A DNA stretch of 5,384 nucleotides from Pseudonocardia sp. (GCA_030453005.1 JAKDLE010000248.1:1-5384); one strand, 5' to 3'. Positions 1 to 5,158 are shown, counted from the first letter of the stretch. Numbers and translations are program-made. Notes: generated by a model from the sequence alone, not told the origin.

Positions 1-1134
1 CCGCTCGGCGGCGTCGGCCAGCGCCACGAGCGTGGCGCCCGAGATACGGCCGGACGCGGGCGCGAGACCGACGTAGTTGCGGCCGTCGGCCTGCCTGTGG
101 ACGCCGACGTGGTCGATCGTCGCGGGCGGCGGGACCGGTGCCGGACCGTCGGCCAGCTTCCTGCCGAGATACTCGTCCTCGAGGACCCGGCGGAACTCCT
201 CAGGGCCCCAGTCGGCGACCAGGAACTTCAGTCGGGCGCGGTGGCGCAGCCTGCGGTAGCCGTAGTCGCGGAACACCGAGACGACCCCGGCCCACACGTC
301 GGGGACCTCGTCGAGCGGCACCCACGCGCCCAGCCGAACCGCGAGCTTCGGGTTGGTGGACAGGCCGCCGCCGACCCACAGGTCGAAGCCCGGGCCGTGC
401 TCCGGGTGCTCGACGCCGACGAACGACACGTCGTTGATCTCGTGGGCGATGTCCTGCTGCCAGGAGATCGCCGTCTTGAACTTGCGCGGCAGGTTGGAGA
501 ACTCCGGGCTGCCGATGTAGCGGTCGTGGATCGCGCGCAGCGCCGGGGTGGGGTCGAGCTTGTCGCCCGCAGCGATGCCCGCGACGGGGGAGCCGAGCAT
601 GGCCCGCGGCGTGTCGCCGCAGGCCTCGGCGGTGGTCATGTCGAGGTCTTCGAGCCGCTTCCAGATCGCGGGCACGTCCTCGATCCGGATCCAGTGGTAC
701 TGGATGTTGTTCCGATCGGTGACGTCGGCGGTGTCGCGGGCGTAGGTCTGGGAGACCTCGCCGAGCGCGCGCAGCTGCTCGGTGGTCAGCGCCCCGCCGT
801 CGATGCGGACCCGGAGCATGAAGTAGCGGTCGTCGAGCTCCTCGGGCTCCAGCACCGCGGTACGGCCGCCGTCGATGCCCTGGCGGCGCTGCGTGTAGAG
901 GCCCCACCAGCGCATCCGGCCGCGCAGGTCGGCCGGGTCGATCGAGTCGAACCCGCCCTTGGCGTAGACGTTCTCGATGCGGGCGCGGACGTTGAGCCCG
1001 TCGTCGTCGCGCTTGGTGCGCTCGTTCGGGTTCAGGGGCTCGCGATGGCCGAGCTTCCACTGGCCTTCGCCGCGTCTGCGCTGCGCGGTCTTCTCGTGGG
1101 TGGTCTGCTCGTGGGACGCCGGGACGGGGGGCAT
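1..1134 (-). CDS. nirA: Ferredoxin-dependent nitrite/sulfite reductase, N-terminal part (cut by window edge)
   Basis: Reading the complementary strand from the ATG at 1134 gives 378 uninterrupted codons to base 1; the C-terminal part lies outside. The protein resembles mycobacterial NirA/SirA, a cytoplasmic siroheme and 4Fe-4S enzyme that reduces sulfite to sulfide with ferredoxin electrons in cysteine synthesis. Visible landmarks are MRWWGLYTQRR (74-84), TDRNNIQYHW (139-148), ACGDTPR (171-177), LPRKFKTAIS (215-224) and GFDLWVGGGLSTNP (249-262). Tyr80 and Cys172 are 92 residues apart, the spacing I recall for the Tyr69-Cys161 covalent link in M. tuberculosis NirA; R108, R141, R177, K218 and K220 fit the basic siroheme/sulfite pocket. 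The cysteines that bind the cluster should be in the missing C-terminal half, so they are unverified. The start is fixed by a GGAGG seven bases upstream. A leader peptide and hairpin precede it. Sulfite is preferred over nitrite as substrate because of the Tyr-Cys pair and the sulfur-type leader. Confidence 0.94.
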   Translation of the reverse strand, partial: MPPVPASHEQTTHEKTAQRRRGEGQWKLGHREPLNPNERTKRDDDGLNVRARIENVYAKGGFDSIDPADLRGRMRWWGLYTQRRQGIDGGRTAVLEPEELDDRYFMLRVRIDGGALTTEQLRALGEVSQTYARDTADVTDRNNIQYHWIRIEDVPAIWKRLEDLDMTTAEACGDTPRAMLGSPVAGIAAGDKLDPTPALRAIHDRYIGSPEFSNLPRKFKTAISWQQDIAHEINDVSFVGVEHPEHGPGFDLWVGGGLSTNPKLAVRLGAWVPLDEVPDVWAGVVSVFRDYGYRRLRHRARLKFLVADWGPEEFRRVLEDEYLGRKLADGPAPVPPPATIDHVGVHRQADGRNYVGLAPASGRISGATLVALADAAER

Positions 1135-1141
1135 AGCAGTG

Positions 1142-1146
1142 CCTCC
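1142..1146 (-). promoter_or_regulatory. Shine-Dalgarno of nirA
   Basis: On the minus strand GGAGG lies 7 nt before the ATG at 1134. It is the strongest ribosome binding site in the window, and it decides the start. Its downstream edge (GGCACTG, 1143-1137) can pair with an upstream CGGTGCC (1182-1176), which would partly mask it. Confidence 0.85.
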
Positions 1147-1154
1147 GGGATCGG

Positions 1155-1178
1155 GCCGCGCTTCATCTCAGCGGCGGC
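1155..1178 (-). promoter_or_regulatory. Bulged hairpin between leader peptide and nirA, candidate attenuator element
   Basis: On the minus strand GCCGCCGCT (1178-1170) pairs with AGCGCGGC (1162-1155) in eight base pairs with one bulged C and a seven-base loop, GAGATGA. It lies 35 nt after the leader stop codon and 8 nt before the GGAGG of nirA. No U-run follows, so it is not a classical intrinsic terminator, although high-GC actinobacterial terminators often lack one. The 5' arm shares bases with CGGTGCC (1182-1176), which can alternatively pair with GGCACTG at the nirA ribosome binding site. The two foldings exclude each other. A regulatory role is inferred from position and pairing only. 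Confidence 0.4.
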
Positions 1179-1213
1179 ACCGGGGGGATTGGACCTGGGG
1201 GGCGCGGGCGGCG

Positions 1214-1276
1214 TCAGCGACAGGTCGCGCTGCCCACGCGGTGCAGGTCGATGTGACGGCGGGCCACGAGGCGCAT
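1214..1276 (-). CDS. Putative leader peptide of the nirA sulfite reductase operon (20 aa)
   Basis: The minus strand encodes ATG at 1276, then RLVARRHIDLHRVGSATCR, and TGA at 1214-1216. The core RRHIDLxRVxSAxCR, with a penultimate cysteine, is the signature I know from short leader peptides upstream of sulfur-assimilation genes in Streptomyces and other actinobacteria. Cysteine-rich leaders act as cysteine-responsive attenuators in mycobacterial sulfur operons. The stop is 79 nt before the nirA start, with a hairpin between them, as a translation-coupled switch would need. The cysteine codon is TGT, while the other cysteines checked in nirA, hemW and hrcA use TGC. The start is uncertain: there is no clear Shine-Dalgarno at 1276, and in-frame alternatives are ATG 1312 (32 aa), GTG 1324 (36 aa) and GTG 1330 (38 aa). 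The family match is from memory; the regulatory role is inferred. Confidence 0.8.
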   Translation of the reverse strand: MRLVARRHIDLHRVGSATCR

Positions 1277-1335
1277 GGCCAGGGCAACCGACCCGCGGGT
1301 GGGGTCGGGCATCGGCGCGGTCACCCGCACAGCGT

Positions 1336-1341
1336 GCCATA
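1336..1341 (-). promoter_or_regulatory. Candidate -10 box for the leader-nirA transcript
   Basis: TATGGC on the minus strand lies upstream of the leader frame, five bases before an in-frame GTG at 1330. This is the geometry of a leaderless start. There is no convincing -35 hexamer, and the last position of the box does not match TANNNT. It is weak, but it is the best candidate seen in the stretch. Confidence 0.25.
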
Positions 1342-1400
1342 CCGGGGGTCGATGCACACAGATGCCGCCGAAACGCCCGCGGGACGGGCACCCCGCCTTC

Positions 1401-1406
1401 TAACCT
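1401..1406 (+). promoter_or_regulatory. -10 box of the membrane protein gene at 1414
   Basis: TAACCT matches the actinobacterial TANNNT consensus and ends 7 nt before the ATG at 1414, so transcription probably begins on or next to the start codon (leaderless mRNA). No clear -35 hexamer and no Shine-Dalgarno are visible. It lies in the region divergent from nirA. Confidence 0.6.
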
Positions 1407-1413
1407 GATCCCC

Positions 1414-2019
1414 ATGTCCTCGAGCCTCATCGACCTCCGGACGCGCACCCGCGGGGCGCGTGTCTACCTGGCCGCCGGAGCCGTGCTGACGTGCCTCGTG
1501 GCGCTCGGCTGCGCTGCGGCGCTGCTATTCGGTCCCGACGAACCGGCGGTGCGGATCGCCGCCGGTTCGGCCGTGCTGGTGCTGCTCGTCGTCGTGGCCG
1601 CGGTGTGGCGCACCCGACGCAGGCAGGTGCGCACGCTCGGCGTCGACCACGAGGGGATCCGGCTGCTGAACCACCGGGGACGCGTCCTGTCCGGCTTCGC
1701 GTGGGGCGACCTCGCAGGCGTCGGCCTGCTGACGAACGAGGCCGTCCGCCAGCGGCGGCTGTCCGCCCGAGGCGGACTGTTCGAGATGCCGTCGATGGTC
1801 TGGGTGCCGACCTGGCTCGAGCTCCACCCGGCCGGGCCCGACGCGGTCCGGCGCCACCCCGAGCTGACCGCGGCCTGGGAGCTCGGACGGCGGCAGCGGT
1901 GGCTCGTCGCGATCGGGTCCGGCCCGGGCCAGTCCTTCGAGGTGGTCGGCGAGCACGTCCGGCGGTGGCGACCGGAGCTGTGGCGCGGCCACCGCGAGGG
2001 CTCGGTCCTGTCCGGGTGA
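1414..2019 (+). CDS. Two-helix membrane protein with cytoplasmic PH-like domain, function unknown
   Basis: This encodes 201 residues. Two hydrophobic segments (about 16-40 and 46-66) form a hairpin. Arginine-rich flanks (RTRTRGAR before, RTRRRQVR after) predict both ends in the cytoplasm. The remaining 130 residues are soluble; VDHEGIRLLNHRGRVLSGFAWGDLAGVGL (77-105, interrupted reading) has the strand pattern and the tryptophan-aspartate turn common in bacterial PH-like domains of small actinobacterial membrane proteins. That assignment is by impression, not by a conserved catalytic motif; no active site is visible. The ATG was chosen because TAACCT lies 7 nt upstream. The frame stays open far upstream, but that part runs antisense to nirA and is not coding. 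hemW follows after 25 bases, so the two may be cotranscribed. I do not recognise a named family. Confidence 0.8.
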   Translation: MSSSLIDLRTRTRGARVYLAAGAVLTCLVALGCAAALLFGPDEPAVRIAAGSAVLVLLVVVAAVWRTRRRQVRTLGVDHEGIRLLNHRGRVLSGFAWGDLAGVGLLTNEAVRQRRLSARGGLFEMPSMVWVPTWLELHPAGPDAVRRHPELTAAWELGRRQRWLVAIGSGPGQSFEVVGEHVRRWRPELWRGHREGSVLSG

Positions 2020-2030
2020 CCGCGGGCCGG

Positions 2031-2036
2031 CACACT
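2031..2036 (+). promoter_or_regulatory. Possible -10 box directly before hemW
   Basis: CACACT, one mismatch from TANNNT, ends 8 nt before the GTG of hemW in the 25-base gap after the preceding stop. No Shine-Dalgarno is present before that GTG, which favours a leaderless hemW transcript alongside any read-through from upstream. Confidence 0.35.
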
Positions 2037-2044
2037 GGACTCCC

Positions 2045-3187
2045 GTGCCGCCCTTCGGAATCTACGTCCACGTGCCGTTCTGCGCGGCCCGCTGCGGCTA
2101 CTGCGACTTCAACACCTACACCGCCTCGGAACTGGACGGCAGCGGCGCGTCCCCGGACGGCTGGCTCGACGCCGTGCGCCGCGAGCTCGACCGTGCCGCC
2201 GCCGTCGTGGGGCGGCGGCCCGTCGACACCGTGTTCGTCGGCGGGGGCACGCCCTCGCTGCTCGGCGCCGACCGCCTCGGCGTCGTCCTCGGGGCGGTGC
2301 GCGACACCCTCGGCCTCGCCCCCGGCGCGGAGGTCACCACCGAGTCCAACCCGGAGTCGACGTCGCCGGAGTTCTTCGCGGGCCTCGTCGACGCCGGGTT
2401 CACGCGGGTGTCGCTGGGCATGCAGTCGGCCGCGCCGCACGTGCTGGCCGTCCTCGACCGCCGCCACACCCCCGGCCGCGCCGTCGACGCCGCCCGCGAG
2501 GCCCGCGCGGCGGGGCTCGCGCACGTCAACCTCGACCTGATCTACGGGACGCCCGGGGAGACCGACGACGACCTGGCGGCCTCGCTCGACGCCGTCCTCG
2601 ACGCCGGGGTGGACCACGTGTCCGCCTACTCGCTGATCGTCGAGGACGGCACGGCGATGGCGCGTCGGGTGGCCCGTGGCGAGCTGCCCGCCCCCGACGA
2701 CGACGTGGCCGCCGCCCGCTACGAGCTGATCGACGACCGGCTCACGGCGGCGGGCCTGGGCTGGTACGAGGTCTCCAACTGGGCGGCGACGGCGGCGGCC
2801 GAGTGCAGGCACAACCTGGGCTACTGGCTCGACGGCGACTGGTGGGGGCTCGGGCCGGGCGCCCACTCCCACCTCGACGGCGCGCGCTGGTGGAACGTCA
2901 AGCACCCCGCCCGCTACGCCGCCGTCCTCGGGGCGGGGGAGTCGCCGGAGGCGGGTCGCGAGGAGCTGACGGCGGCCGAGCGGCACACCGAGCGGGTGAT
3001 GCTGCGGCTGCGCCTCGCGTCCGGCCTGCCCCTGGACCTGCTCGACGACGCGGGTCGCGCAGCGGCCGCCCGCGCCGCCGACGACAGACTGCTGCGGGTG
3101 GCGGGGGACCGTGCGGTCCTCACCCGCCGCGGCCGCCTGCTCGCCGACGGCGTCGTGCACGCCCTGCTCGCCGCAACCCCGGTGTGA
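2045..3187 (+). CDS. hemW: Radical SAM heme chaperone HemW
   Basis: This is 380 residues, the usual length for the family. HemW binds heme and a 4Fe-4S cluster with S-adenosylmethionine and delivers heme to target proteins; it was long annotated as oxygen-independent coproporphyrinogen III oxidase (HemN-like). The radical SAM motif is C13-x3-C17-x2-C20 followed by DFNTYT. The Phe after CD, instead of the extra cysteine of true HemN (CxxxCxxCxC), separates HemW from HemN. Other landmarks are GGGTPS (66-71), TESNPES (99-105), RVSLGMQS (121-128), NLDLIYGTPGET (162-173), YEVSN (241-245), the HNLGYW motif (256-261) tied to heme binding in HemW, GLGPGAHS (268-275), and a HemN C-terminal domain from about 313. 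The GTG start is set by the family N-terminus (IYVHVPFC) and lacks a Shine-Dalgarno. It converges on vapC, 85 bases away. Confidence 0.95.
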   Translation: MPPFGIYVHVPFCAARCGYCDFNTYTASELDGSGASPDGWLDAVRRELDRAAAVVGRRPVDTVFVGGGTPSLLGADRLGVVLGAVRDTLGLAPGAEVTTESNPESTSPEFFAGLVDAGFTRVSLGMQSAAPHVLAVLDRRHTPGRAVDAAREARAAGLAHVNLDLIYGTPGETDDDLAASLDAVLDAGVDHVSAYSLIVEDGTAMARRVARGELPAPDDDVAAARYELIDDRLTAAGLGWYEVSNWAATAAAECRHNLGYWLDGDWWGLGPGAHSHLDGARWWNVKHPARYAAVLGAGESPEAGREELTAAERHTERVMLRLRLASGLPLDLLDDAGRAAAARAADDRLLRVAGDRAVLTRRGRLLADGVVHALLAATPV

Positions 3188-3215
3188 CGGCGGAGAGCGG
3201 ATGCCCACCCACGAC

Positions 3216-3241
3216 CGCGGGAGAGACCCACGATGCCCGCG
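3216..3241. terminator. Weak hairpin between convergent hemW and vapC
   Basis: CGCGGG (3216-3221) and CCCGCG (3236-3241) form a perfect six-base stem with a 14-base loop in the 85-base gap between the two converging stop codons. The position suits a bidirectional terminator. There is no U-run on either strand, and such short GC stems arise easily by chance in this composition. Confidence 0.2.
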
Positions 3242-3272
3242 TGATGAGCGCGGTGTCCCCTCCGGACGGGCG

Positions 3273-3704
3273 CTACGACCGGATCAGCTCGGCCACGCCG
3301 TCGGAGTCGGGGACGATGTGTCGGATTCCGGTGACGTCGGCGAACGCGCTGTCGGCGGACACCACCGCGGTGGCCCCCGCGGTGATCGCGGTGGCGATCA
3401 GGACGGCGTCGAAGGCGCCGAGCGGCGGATGCGCCCGGAAGGTCCGCAGCCCGGCACGGAGGCCCCGTTCATCGATGGTCAGCAGTGGGCCGAGGAGGTC
3501 GGTGAACGACTCGGCGAGCTCGGCGGCGTCGGCACGAGTCCGTCTGCGGGCGCGGATGTGCGCGAACTCCTGGAGAACCTCCGGCGTGGTGGTGCACAGG
3601 ATCGTGCCGGCCCCGGCCGCGGACAGGAGCCGTCGGCAGGGCTCCTGGAATCGGTGCTGATCACCGACGGAGTAGACCAGCACCGTGGTGTCGAGCACCA
3701 TCAC
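3273..3704 (-). CDS. vapC: PIN-domain toxin, VapC type
   Basis: This encodes 143 residues of a PIN-domain ribonuclease, the toxin of a type II toxin-antitoxin pair; VapC proteins cleave tRNA or rRNA using Mg2+ held by acidic residues. The expected acids are present: D5 in MVLDTTVLVYS, E42/E46 in TTPEVLQEFAHI (39-50), D99 in LGAFDAVLIATA (95-106) and D118 in VVSADSAF (114-121), so the toxin looks intact. The first codon is GTG at 3704, overlapping the antitoxin stop as GTGA; an ATG at 3701 directly follows and is an equally good start (TGATG overlap). No Shine-Dalgarno is seen, so translation is probably coupled to the antitoxin. The target RNA cannot be read from sequence. The gene lies in the interval between hemW and hrcA and points against both neighbours. 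Confidence 0.9.
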   Translation of the reverse strand: MMVLDTTVLVYSVGDQHRFQEPCRRLLSAAGAGTILCTTTPEVLQEFAHIRARRRTRADAAELAESFTDLLGPLLTIDERGLRAGLRTFRAHPPLGAFDAVLIATAITAGATAVVSADSAFADVTGIRHIVPDSDGVAELIRS

Positions 3705-3946
3705 GACCGGCGCGCCCGCAGCTCGTCGAGTTCTGTACGCAGCTCGTCGGGTGGGCCGACGCTCATCGTGGGCGCGGCGAGGATGGTGCTCAGGGCTGCT
3801 GACCGGCGGGCGGGCGTCGACGGCAGGCCGCGGTCGATCGCGTCACGCACCACGGCGGCGACGGACACCCCACGCGCTCTCGCGAGCGATGCCACCCGCT
3901 GGTAGCGCTCCTCGTCGAGGAGGATCTGCAGGCGGTGATCCAGCAC
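3701..3946 (-). CDS. vapB: Ribbon-helix-helix antitoxin, VapB type
   Basis: This is 81 residues, directly upstream of and overlapping the toxin gene. Residues 4-41 (RLQILLDEERYQRVASLARA, then GVSVAAVVRDAIDRGLP) have the strand-helix-helix pattern of ribbon-helix-helix antitoxins: a short beta strand to contact DNA, then two helices, the second beginning after VS. The tail (about 45-81), ending in a charged helix PDELRTELDELRARR, should wrap around the toxin and block its active site. Such antitoxins dimerise on palindromes and repress their own operon; a palindrome overlaps this promoter. The start is GTG at 3946. It has no Shine-Dalgarno, and a TACTGT box sits 6 nt upstream, so the message is probably leaderless. 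The VapB label rests on the PIN partner plus the RHH fold; other RHH family names are possible. Confidence 0.88.
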   Translation of the reverse strand: MLDHRLQILLDEERYQRVASLARARGVSVAAVVRDAIDRGLPSTPARRSAALSTILAAPTMSVGPPDELRTELDELRARRS

Positions 3947-3966
3947 ACAGCTACAGTAGCATGTGC
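3943..3966. promoter_or_regulatory. Inverted repeat over the vapBC promoter, candidate VapB operator
   Basis: The core GCTAC-A-GTAGC (3950-3960) is a perfect 11-base palindrome. It extends to imperfect outer arms, GCACA at 3943-3947 and TGTGC at 3962-3966, offset by one base. The core covers the whole -10 box and the outer arm covers the vapB start codon, so a bound dimer would block RNA polymerase. A tandem GCATGT GCATGT (3959-3970) overlaps one side. It is less GC-rich than its surroundings. Binding by VapB is inferred. Confidence 0.55.
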
Positions 3967-3980
3967 ATGTCGTGCGTCAC
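3953..3980 (-). promoter_or_regulatory. vapBC promoter
   Basis: On the minus strand GTGACG (3980-3975), close to TTGACN, is followed after 16 bases by TACTGT (3958-3953), a TANNNT box. The box ends 6 nt before the GTG at 3946, placing the transcript start at or near the first codon. This is the only promoter in the window where both hexamers are convincing. Confidence 0.6.
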
Positions 3981-4067
3981 ATCCCGCTCTCCGGAGCATG
4001 CGGCCGCGACGGCGCCGTCGATGAGCACGCCCACACTCGACGCGCCACCCTGTGCCGTCCGAGCGCC

Positions 4068-4073
4068 TAGACT
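4068..4073 (+). promoter_or_regulatory. -10 box of the hrcA-dnaJ transcript
   Basis: TAGACT matches TANNNT and predicts a transcript start near 4080, about 20 nt before the hrcA GTG. No good -35 hexamer is visible. No CIRCE half-sites (TTAGCACTC / GAGTGCTAA or close variants) and no HAIR-type repeat were found around it, so self-repression by HrcA at this promoter is not supported by the sequence. Confidence 0.5.
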
Positions 4074-4082
4074 CTGGGGAGG

Positions 4083-4103
4083 ATGGACGGGGGTATCGCG
4101 TGA
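4083..4103 (+). CDS. Possible six-codon upstream ORF overlapping the hrcA start
   Basis: ATG at 4083 encodes MDGGIA and stops at TGA 4101-4103, which overlaps the hrcA GTG (4100-4102) as GTGA. The ATG is about 3 nt from the transcript start predicted from TAGACT, so it could be read as a near-leaderless start and feed ribosomes to hrcA by termination-reinitiation. It may equally be chance: ATG preceded by GGGGAGG is easy to produce in this composition, and no family supports it. Confidence 0.25.
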   Translation: MDGGIA

Positions 4104-5119
4104 ACGCCGACGAGCGTCGATTCGCCGTGCTGCGCGCGATCGTCGCCGACTACGTGTCCACGCAGGAGCCCGTCGGCTCGAAGATGATCGTGGAGCGGCA
4201 CAACCTCGGTGTCTCCAGCGCCACCGTGCGCAACGACATGGCCGCGCTGGAGGAGGACGGGCTCATCGCCCAACCCCACACCAGCGCGGGCCGGATCCCC
4301 ACCGACAAGGGCTACCGCCTGTTCGTCGACCGGTTGGCGCAGGTCAAGCCGTTGTCGATGCCGGAGAAGCGCGCCGTCATCGCCTTCCTCGACGGCGCCG
4401 TCGACCTCGACGACGTGATGCGGCGCAGCGTCCGGCTCCTGGCCCAGCTCACCCGGCAGGTCGCCGTGGTGCAGTACCCCACGCTGACGCGGTCCACGGT
4501 GCGGCACTGCGAGGTCGTGGCGCTCACCCCCGCCCGGCTGATGCTGGTGCTGATCACCGACTCCGGCCGTGTCGACCAGCGGGTCGTCGACCTGGGCGAC
4601 GTCCTCGCCGACGACGACGTCGCGCAGATCCGCGCGCTGGTCAACCACGCGCTCGTGGGCAGGCCGCTCGCGGCCGCGTCGGTGGCCGTGGCCGACCTGC
4701 CCGCCACCGCACCCGCCGAGCTGCGCGCGGTCGTCACCACCGTGGCCACCGTGCTCATCGAGACGCTCGTCGAGCACCCGGAGGAACGCCTGGTGCTGGG
4801 CGGCACCGCCAACCTCACCCGCAACGTCGCCGACTTCCCCGGCTCGCTGCGCACGGTGCTGGAGGCGCTGGAGGAGCAGGTCGTGGTGCTCAAGCTGCTC
4901 GCCTCCGCGCAGGACCCGGGTACCGTCACCATCCGGATCGGCGAGGAGAACGAGGCCGCCGAGATGCGTGACACCTCGGTACTGTCGATCGGCTACGGAG
5001 CAGGCACGGTGCTCGGCGGAATGGGTGTGGTCGGGCCCACACGGATGGACTACCCCGGCGGTATCGCGGCGGTGCACGCCGTCGCCCGTTACGTGGGTGA
5101 GATCCTGGCCGGACGCTAG
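4100..5119 (+). CDS. hrcA: Heat-inducible transcription repressor HrcA
   Basis: This is 339 residues, full family length. HrcA is a dimeric repressor that binds CIRCE operators of chaperone genes such as groEL and depends on GroEL for activity, so it releases DNA when misfolded proteins titrate the chaperonin. The N-terminal winged helix is about 1-75: [23 protein letters not shown] (27-29), and [20 protein letters not shown] (39-58) as the recognition region, followed by [14 protein letters not shown] (60-73). A GAF-like and dimerisation region follows, with LVLGGTANL (231-239), IRIGEEN (278-284) and [14 protein letters not shown] (308-321). The GTG at 4100 was chosen over an in-frame GTG at 4052 because family members begin near ADERRF and because 4052 lies upstream of the promoter. 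dnaJ follows after 39 bases, probably in one operon. No CIRCE is visible here. Confidence 0.95.
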   Translation: MNADERRFAVLRAIVADYVSTQEPVGSKMIVERHNLGVSSATVRNDMAALEEDGLIAQPHTSAGRIPTDKGYRLFVDRLAQVKPLSMPEKRAVIAFLDGAVDLDDVMRRSVRLLAQLTRQVAVVQYPTLTRSTVRHCEVVALTPARLMLVLITDSGRVDQRVVDLGDVLADDDVAQIRALVNHALVGRPLAAASVAVADLPATAPAELRAVVTTVATVLIETLVEHPEERLVLGGTANLTRNVADFPGSLRTVLEALEEQVVVLKLLASAQDPGTVTIRIGEENEAAEMRDTSVLSIGYGAGTVLGGMGVVGPTRMDYPGGIAAVHAVARYVGEILAGR

Positions 5120-5140
5120 GACACCTCCACCCGACTATCG

Positions 5141-5147
5141 AGAAGGA
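5141..5147 (+). promoter_or_regulatory. Shine-Dalgarno of dnaJ
   Basis: AGAAGGA lies 11 nt before the GTG at 5159, slightly farther than usual. It is in the 39-base gap after hrcA. No strong promoter is apparent in the gap, which favours cotranscription with hrcA. Confidence 0.6.
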
Positions 5148-5158
5148 CTACGCCCAAC

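Noticed and set aside
200..1060. Minus-strand open frame of about 286 codons inside nirA
   Set aside because: It is an Arg/Pro-rich shadow in another frame of the same strand as nirA, whose own frame shows clear conserved motifs.
97..1413. Long plus-strand open frame continuous with the membrane protein gene
   Set aside because: It runs antisense to nirA and the leader peptide, with low-complexity Val/Gly/Arg composition and no family resemblance. The promoter box at 1401-1406 fixes the true start at 1414.
1135..1413. Possible SAM or cobalamin riboswitch upstream of nirA
   Set aside because: The space is mostly taken by the leader frame and one simple hairpin; no conserved riboswitch core was recognised.
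1427..3208. Minus-strand open frame of about 593 codons opposite the membrane protein and hemW genes
   Set aside because: It is a mirror frame of high-GC coding sequence, rich in Arg, Gly, Val and Ala, with no recognisable domain; hemW on the opposite strand is unambiguous.
3256..3270. CCC-C-TCCGGA-C-GGG palindrome near the vapC stop as a terminator
   Set aside because: It has a zero-length loop at TCCGGA and a central C-C mismatch, so it is not a stable hairpin.
3111..3905. Plus-strand open frame from the end of hemW over vapBC
   Set aside because: It is antisense to vapC and vapB, which carry complete PIN and ribbon-helix-helix signatures.
4052..4099. Upstream GTG (4052) as the hrcA start
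   Set aside because: It would place the start before the TAGACT promoter box and add 16 residues not seen in the family, which begins near ADERRF.
3685..4971. Plus-strand open frame across vapB and hrcA, and a minus-strand frame at 4067-5077
   Set aside because: Both are Arg/Ala/His-rich shadows of hrcA and vapB without motifs.
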